DNA from: Ciona savignyi
Lineage: Eukaryota > Chordata > Ascidiacea > Phlebobranchia > Cionidae
NCBI GenBank assembly: GCA_000149265.1
Contig: CH003398.1
Coordinates: forward strand, 446,476 to 510,475
Reading direction: 5' to 3'
Length of the DNA: 64,000 nt
In this document: positions 57,434 through 64,000 of the stretch, in pieces
Layout of the letters: every line of letters begins with the position of its first letter
How positions within the stretch are numbered: position 1 is the first letter of the stretch
Translations under genes and position numbers: made by a program
The notes under the pieces: model-generated
The model's input: only the letters and a program-made list of their open reading frames with translations
Told to the model about the DNA's origin: nothing
Database searches by the model: none

Positions 57434-58385
57434 TGTACTGACTTGAAGAGGAAATACCTAACAATTCTAATTGAACTGAAGAACAATCGACATCATTAGT
57501 CAGATATCAGTTGACGAATAGTTAAAGGTAATCGACGCAGTAAAATAAGATAGGCTAACTGACAGGTTTTGTACCCCGATTAATAATTCACATCATTATT
57601 TGCTTGGCCAATCACAACAAAACCAATGTCTCTAAAATGAATTTATATAGCCGAGAAGTTATCATCTATGTCTGTTTGCATGTACATATATGCAGGCCTA
57701 TGTCTGTATCTATATGCCTATACTATACTGGCGGTGTTTTAAGGCTTTTTTGAATTTCGCAGGGACAAAAATTTTGATTGGCAAAACCAAAAAAAGTCGT
57801 GAGACCAGAATTATTAAGTAGCAGTGATTGCTAGTGTGTTGATTAGAGCGTCGATCATCAACAAGACGGTAGTGGAATCGAAACTGCTGGCTGGCTATTC
57901 GGTAGTTGGCTTCGGCGAGGCTAAGCGGGCGTGGTTTTATTTTAATGGTTTAAATACTTGGACTAAAAGAGTAAGAACGTCTATGTCATATGGGCTAAAT
58001 GCAACACACTGCTCCACAGACTCGACACTGGATGCGAGATATTCTGACGGCTACCCGTGTAAGGCATGATGGTTCGAAACTGGTCGCTACCTAATCGGTT
58101 GTGTCCTTGGGCAAGGCACTTAACTGACATTACCTAAACCCAGCGAATTAATGGGTTCTACTAATGGTTTTAATGGGTTCTACGGGGATAAACATGAATA
58201 TCCTATCCTATCCTATCTAAACTGTTTATTCTTCTAGCACTCATGAAATACAAAATATCAAGTAGCTGGTTTGGATCTCACAACCTCCCAGGTAATGGTC
58301 AGATGTGTTATCACTGAACCACAGCTTGTGTAAATAACCACAAGAAAATTTAATTGTTTGCTTTATTTGTGAACTTTATGTTATT
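57434..58385. other. Upstream region of the zinc-finger gene, repeats
   Basis: Presumed promoter side of the zinc-finger gene. No coding similarity is seen. A plus-strand SINE fragment lies at 58070-58222 with its ggttctac segment duplicated, and a reverse tRNA-like B-box piece (ggatctcacaacctcccagg) near 58270. Confidence 0.5.
58070..58222 (+). repeat. tRNA-derived SINE, partial
   Basis: From ggttcgaaactggtcgctac to tcctatcctatctaaa. The middle section between ttctac and gataaacatg is deleted. Confidence 0.7.
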
Positions 58386-58472
58386 TTGCAGTATTATGGT
58401 GACGCAGAAGCCTATACACGCAAAATCGTTAAAAAATTGTCATCTTTATATCACATAGTCTGTTTTTTGCAG

Positions 58473-58594
58473 GTTCTAAAAGAAACCTTTGTGCACCTTA
58501 AATCCCTTTACGCCGCCCTTAAAAATGGCCGTGACTCCAGGGTACTTGAGTACCGGGTACATAAAATGCTACGCAAAAATGCAATGCTGTTCGG
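58473..58594 (+). CDS. Possible isolated plus-strand exon, unknown
   Basis: A good acceptor (ctgttttttgcag) precedes an open frame reading VLKETFVHLKSLYAALKNGR, DSRVLEYRVHKMLRKNAMLF, and a gg/gtaggt donor follows. The frame is also open upstream to 58386 after another acceptor (attttgcag). No family is recognised and no partner exons were found, so this could be chance. Confidence 0.25.
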
Positions 58595-58778
58595 GTAGGT
58601 TAGTGATAAGTCAAATATTTTCATTTAGTCACGTAATTTTGTTATTACGGGATATTAGCAATTAAAATAAATGTGTATTAGTAGTTTTACGTCTAGTAAT
58701 TTTCTTTTTTTAACAAAAAAGAAAACAAAATCCGCAATGCAGTGTTAAATTTCCATTTAGTTTCAATTTGATTTTAAT

Positions 58779-61700
58779 TTATTTTCCCTTAAAAAAATCC
58801 TGGATTTCTGCCGAGCTTTTTCCTTTGGTATTCGGCATAAATATAAGTTGGAAAATTAGGAAGAAGATGGAACAACCCAACCAGATAGTCAATGCATAGG
58901 GTCCCAGGTAGAGCTGCAAAATGCAAGAGATGACAAACAGGGCGGTGAATAAGGTAGCGTATAGACTGTAGAGTTAAATTATGACACTCTTGGCGAGGTG
59001 AAAGGTTACCAGCGCGCTGATAAGGTACAAAATTGAAACACTGGGGAAGTGATGTGAGAATAAATATATAACATTCGTAAAGGCTGTAGTTTTTCTTGTT
59101 AGATGCTTAATCATACACATCACACTGCAATAGTTCCGATAACACAACAGTGGACATAGCGTGATCTTATGACAGATTACCTTGTTATAACACCCATTGC
59201 TCTTTTCCATTCACATGGTAAAACATGCACAACTTAAATATAGTTAGGTAATTTCACATTAACACTAGAATAAATCTCACAGCTTAATACCTGTAGGTAA
59301 GGTGGCAGGAAAGCTACAAGCCAAGAACTTGTCCACAGCATAACAGAACCAAATCCAAATATGGTCGGTCTTGTTTCTTCAATGGTCAATTCAGACAAGA
59401 GAGGAAAGAGGGCTGTATTTAATCCCCCTGCCCAACTGGAAGTAGGTTTTTTAAGTTTTATGTAAATTTTAATGGAAGTTGTGTTTTAGGATTGGATGGG
59501 ACAGCACACAAGCAACCTTTTAGCTTGGATAAAACCAGTGATGGGGTAGTTTTTAAAATTTTGAATGCCATTACTGGACAAAACATGAGTAAAGAACAGG
59601 TGTAAAATGAAATCTACGGTGATGTTAATTTAACTGATTTTATTTCTGTAATTTAAGTTAAATGCCAGGTTGGATAAGTGTAAGAATTCAGTATGGCACC
59701 CCCTACCTTATGCCATGATAGCAAAAACTTGTCTTTAAATATATAATAGGATATTCATGTTTATCCCCGTGAATTGGAAAACCAAGGGGGTTAACACACA
59801 GGCAATCGACAGATCACCTCGCGTCCATCGTCGGATTAACAGAGCTATTGCAATGTGTTGTGTATGATTCACACGTTCCTTCAATTTAGTAGAACCCATT
59901 AATCCGCTGGGTTCAGGCAATGTCCGTTAAGTCCCTTGTAAACCACCAGACTAACCGGTCGGACAATACATAACTTATTCACAAATTACCATGCGGTAGA
60001 TAATGCTTTACTACAAACTTACGCCACGGTAAAAAGTGCAACTGCAACAATCGAAACGAAGGGCATCGCTGTTGGTGCTAAGTGGTTCGTTGCCTGGCTA
60101 ATTGTGAACAGAGAAAGTGCAAAGATGATGACAATAGTGCTCCCAATCTGCATCTTGTATGACCCAAATCGATCTATCACCTTTGACTATTAAAGATGAC
60201 ATAAATTTGTATGGTAAATCGGGGGGAAAAGAGTTTAGATGGGTTGCTATCTTTTTTTATTAAGAGTCAAAAAAGGGACTATTATGATGATCCTTAAGTG
60301 TAGGACAACGCAAGGCATTATAATACTGATACTCGTCAGATCAGTTCTTGTTTTAGGTTACCGGAGATTGGTAGTGTGTTGAATCCTGTTTAAGATGCTT
60401 TTAGAAGATGTCTGCTGAGTGCCTGCCTTACTTAAAGGGACACAAACGACTACCTAGCGACGAGTTATGATCCTACTACTTTTCAGCTTAAAAGGAAAGA
60501 ATGGACCAACCCACTAAGTTATTTGGTGGGAACAGGACGACTACTCTATCCAACATCCTACAGTTTTGCAATGATAAAACAATTTTAAAAAGTTTAGTCC
60601 ATTGATTATTTATGTAGAGTTTTATATATTTTTCTGATAAAATGAAGTTGTACCCCAAAGAACGTCGAGACAAACGCAAGTCCAAAGACCCCAGAGCTCG
60701 CAAAGGTCACTATGTCTGCTGAAAGACCGGCTTCAAGAAACACAAGATCGGAATAAATCACAACATTGTTGATGCCCGCTAGCATCAAGTGCAAGTAGAT
60801 TGAGTAAACCACCAACATCTGGTTTCTAAACGAAATAATGACAAAAATGGTTGGTTTTTAACAAGAGAATGACAAATATGGTTCTGTTTGAAAATCAGGG
60901 GGGTTAACACACAGGCAATTGTAATATCACCTCAAGCCCATCGTCGGTTTACCGGAGCTATTGCAGTGTGTTCTGTATGATTCACACGTTTCTTCAATTA
61001 AGTAATGCCTTGTCCAAGGACACAGCCGACTAGATAGTGAACAGTTTCGTACCTGCAACCCTTCGGCTAAAAGGCGACACACTAAACCACAACACTAACC
61101 CGTCAGACAAGATACTATAGCAGTATCCTCATCCTATTAATAGCAATGCAACTGAATAGTAAAGTTGATCGGATGACAACGCCTTTATAATACCCCCATT
61201 TTGTGATCCCGGGGTAAATATAATATCCGGTCCGTACCTGTATTGTCGAGTTGTAAGAATTTCTTTAAGGCCTAATACTTCAACATCTTTCATTCCAGCA
61301 CGGATACTTTCTATTTCCTTCATGATATCACTCTAAAGAAATGTTTAAAATTGTTTAACTCACAATTTGGACAAGAATCAAAGATATGATAGGATTTTCA
61401 TGTTTACCCTGGTGAAAGGAAACGGTTAATACAAGGGCAAACGTCAGATTACTTCGCGCCCACCATTGAGTTACTGAGGCTATTTAAGTGTGTTGTGTAT
61501 GATTTAGACTTTTCTTGTTGGTAGAACTCATTTTCACCGAGTTCAGGCAAGTCCCGTGGCGTTCCTTACCCGTAGGTACACCAAATAGCTAGCGACCGGT
61601 TTTGAACCCATTTTAAATCCACTTACCTTGTTCCCCGTACGCAATTTACTCAGGGAGTGAAACGCATCTTCTTCCCTTCCCTCCCTCAGGAGGTAGTATG

Positions 61701-63676
61701 GCGTATTAGGGATCCACCAGCTTATAATTAGTAAAGCTATGGATGGTAGTGCGCCCAAACCGAACACCACTGGCCAGTACGCCAGGCTCCCAAGTGCCTG
61801 TATTAAATTCAAAATCCCTTGTTAAATTTGGTTTTCATAAACATGGCTTGACCAAAACCAGGTTTTCCACAATGTACTGTGATGGTGTGGAAGTGGAACA
61901 GATGGGTGCCTTATTGAAATCCAGTAACATGCTAAGTGACCTAGTTGTGTTTTCAGTGATATGATTGTAGTTATTGGCTTCATACAGTGGGTTATATGCA
62001 GTGATGGCATTCAAAATGTTAAGAACAGGTTCTCTTTTGTATCGTACTTACTAACAAGTTAAAGGGTCTAATGTCTGTAAAAAAGCCTAAAAGGTTTAAT
62101 GTGTATAAAAATGAATCGAATCGGTGATTATCCCGACTTTCCAAGAACGGGTTCGACCGAATCCATGCGAACCTCTTGAATCCCATCACTGGTTATATGG
62201 ATTAATCTAATTTTACAATGCAACCAAACTGATTGTAACACATACAAGTAGTTGGGCTTTAAGCTCATTCGGATGGTTGCTTAACCGGAGTTTAAGACAC
62301 CAGAAATCTTAATTCTTAATTATGACAGTAGAGGTAGTCCTTGTGCTGCTAAAGTGCTAAAGCACGGGTCGCTTTACTAACTGCACACTTTTCTTGGAGG
62401 CTAAGTGTAATTTTTTATAAACAATTGTTTTTTTATTTTTGTTTTATTATTTTATATGGGTTTAGCGGCCACATCTATTTATACCAAAATTGATTAATTT
62501 ATTGCTTTTTTAGACATGTTCTAACGGCTGTTGATTTGCCATTTTTTCCGTTTTATAAATTTTTTATTAAAGGTCCTGCTTGATATTTTCATCGTGGAAA
62601 CAAAAAATAAACTAACTAAAACTAAGCGTTTAGAATCAAAATATTTACCTTTGGATGGCCTATTAACGGCGCAAGAAAGATTCCTCCTGCTACTGCAATA
62701 CCAGATACCGATTGCCAGAGCACCGCGCTTTTGGTTGCACTTAATTCGGCAACCAGTATAGGAACAATGACTGTAGATACAATAGATTATTTTTCCAATT
62801 TAATTAGGTAGAATACTCATAAGCTTAGTTTAGACGCGTCAGCCAAAACTGGACGAAAACAATACTGTTGAAAAAACGAACACCACGCCAATAGTGTATT
62901 ATTAAAAAGTAATCAATAAAATTCGTTTTTACCATGGGGAATTCCCTAGACTGGACAATACTCGTTAATTTATTATTAACAACATTTGATAAAACTCAGG
63001 AAAACTATAAAACAGGAAAAATACTTTAACATATTTTAGGTAAGTTTAAAATACCATTTTTCTTTTGGTTCGACTAAAAGTTTTTCGCTGTATATATACT
63101 GTGACTTACTAATGATCTTAAAGCAAAGTTTTCACAACTTAAACCTGATATTTGATGTCAGGTATGACCTTAACTTCAGTGATGCGTACATTTCCTGCAC
63201 TAATTTGTTAGCTGTGCATGAACTATTTTACTTTGTTTGCAGCAGTTCCGAACTTGCCCTTTATCGCAAAAGTTGCAAAAAAGAATTCGATACAAAATTA
63301 CTTCACTTTAACATAACTTTATCATTTAAATGGTGTTTTAAATTATCCGAGAATTTAAATGCAAAGCAGACTGGATTTAAATAAAATATAACTTGAATTT
63401 TACTTAACTGTAAGATATCCCGAATCCACACCCTATAATGAAACGTCCGACCGTGAAAACTTCATATGATTTCGTGATTCCACTAACGACTGCCATAAAT
63501 ATCAGTCCCGTGATGCTTAAAATATGAGCGATTTGGAGAAGACGTTTTCTGCTCATGATTCTGAGCAAGAACTGTCCTGATGTACCACCGACGAAACCCC
63601 CGACGATGGCAAAGGAAACAGCGATCGTCAGTACCAAAATCCATGTTTGTTCACTCATAGGCACCCCATACCGACC
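58779..63676 (-). CDS. SLC2A/GLUT-like MFS sugar transporter, 5' end beyond window
   Basis: Eight exons: 63676-63409, 62770-62649, 61797-61627, 61332-61238, 60825-60654, 60186-60023, 59435-59291, 58913-58779. All phases join, giving 423 residues plus stop. The order matches GLUT transporters: RYGVPMSEQTW loop, VGGFVGGTSGQFLLRI and VGRFIIGCGFGIS (TM3-4), VPILVAELSATK (TM5), an intracellular loop with REGREEDAFHSLSKLRTG, LAGINNVVIYSDLVFLEAGL (TM7), RFGSYKMQIGS, LFPLLSELTIEETRPTIFGF (TM10) and terminal MPNTKGKSSAEIQDFF. TM1 and the ATG are missing and should lie beyond 64000. Several GLUT signatures are altered: IPNTP for PESPR, LAGIN for QLSGIN, PNTKG for PETKG. The substrate is therefore uncertain. 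Plasma-membrane location is inferred. Confidence 0.85.
59745..59965 (-). repeat. tRNA-derived SINE, partial
   Basis: Reverse copy from taggatattcatgtttatcc to accagactaaccggtcggac. The B-box region is deleted after gtcccttgta. Confidence 0.75.
60893..61112 (-). repeat. tRNA-derived SINE, lacking tail
   Basis: Runs from aaatcaggggggttaacaca to ccacaacactaacccgtcag. It lies between transporter exons 61332-61238 and 60825-60654. Confidence 0.72.
61385..61612 (-). repeat. tRNA-derived SINE, diverged
   Basis: Begins gataggattttcatgtttac and ends ctagcgaccggttttgaacc, 15 bp before a transporter exon donor (61627). Confidence 0.7.
61999..62191. mobile_element. Small hAT-like MITE, copy 2, with 8-bp target duplication
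   Basis: Ends cagtgatggcattcaa and ttgaatcccatcactg, flanked by gttatatg on both sides (61991-61998 and 62192-62199). The 193-bp interior matches 12638-12813. Confidence 0.85.
62395..62630. repeat. Dispersed repeat with ggtcctgcttgatattttca end
   Basis: The segment ctgcttgatattttcatcgtgg...aaataaact has a reverse counterpart near 18295-18335 (ccacgatgaaaacatgaagc). Fragments with ttctaacggctgttg also appear near 5370 and 18370. The type is not determined. Confidence 0.45.
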
Positions 63677-63713
63677 CTGGAACATATAGACACAACAGGT
63701 TATTACACACATT

Positions 63714-64000
63714 CGTATCAAGCGGTTAAGGCGTCGTCTTTCAATCGAAAGATTACAGGTGCGAAACTGGCTAGTTAGTCGGTTGTGTCCTTGAGCAGGG
63801 CACTTACGGACATTGCCTGAACCCAGCGGATAAATGGGTTCTACCAAATTAAAGGAACGCGTCTATCATATACAACACACTGCAATAGCTCCGGTAACCC
63901 GACGATGGGCGCGTGGTGATCTGACGATTGCTCGTGTGATAACCCCCTTGGTTTTCCCATTCACGGGGATAAAGATGAATATCCTATCCTATACTATCTA
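63714..64000 (+). repeat. tRNA-derived SINE, full length, reaching the window edge
   Basis: Head gtatcaagcggttaaggcgt, tail gatgaatatcctatcctata. It follows the 63676 exon start of the transporter on its upstream side. Confidence 0.8.

Noticed and set aside
1..64000. CRISPR arrays, operons, ribosome binding sites, rRNA genes
   Set aside because: None were seen. Tandem repeats here lack CRISPR-like repeat-spacer structure, and the gene structure is eukaryotic.

Overview
The window is eukaryotic and animal. It is AT-rich, its genes are cut into many short GT-AG exons, and the space between exons is packed with small SINEs, MITEs and DNA transposons. Reading the spliced proteins by eye, the closest matches are ordinary animal orthologues (EED, CDC23/APC8, METTL6, NPRL2, a GLUT-type transporter). 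Gene compactness, repeat style and protein divergence suggest a tunicate, most likely Ciona; this is inference, because no search was run. There are two 100-base assembly gaps (10136-10235 and 30631-30730).

Layout. 1-10553, minus strand: EED, the Polycomb PRC2 subunit, nine coding exons. 10554-10729: a 176-bp space, probably a shared bidirectional promoter. 10730-23845, plus strand: CDC23/APC8 of the anaphase-promoting complex, eleven coding exons. A 2.3-kb THAP-bearing DNA transposon with TTAA target sites sits in its sixth intron, and exon 9 carries an apparent 1-bp deletion. 24.7-26.8 kb: fragments of a uridine-phosphorylase-like exon and two copies of a Ty3/Gypsy RNase H-like segment. 26886-29195, plus strand: an intronless 769-residue nucleotidyltransferase-like protein with TPR-like repeats, the least familiar gene here. 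30.1-34.0 kb: a satellite-like repeat split by a 3.2-kb hAT-like element (8-bp target duplication), which itself holds a second element flanked by TTAA.

35031-38278, plus strand: METTL6, a tRNA m3C methyltransferase. 40010-44560, minus strand: NPRL2 of the GATOR1 complex. The two genes converge, and their shared 3' region is tandemly duplicated (37959-39416 and 39491-41263), so each gene has two intact copies of its terminal coding exon(s). 44.8-51.24 kb: a transposon with inverted terminal repeats and a degraded CaRF-like/MULE/SWIM transposase on the minus strand. 53014-56091, plus strand: a small single-pass membrane protein. 56240-57433, minus strand: two related C2H2 zinc-finger exons. 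58779-63676, minus strand: most of a divergent SLC2A-type (MFS) transporter whose first exon(s) lie beyond the right edge.

The identified genes share no single pathway. They are housekeeping genes of chromatin silencing, cell cycle, tRNA modification, mTORC1 control and transport, embedded in a repeat-rich background. A tRNA-derived SINE family with a TATCC-type tail occurs about 30 times. Exon boundaries were derived by hand from reading frame, splice-site dinucleotides and remembered family sequences; coordinates of repeats are approximate.
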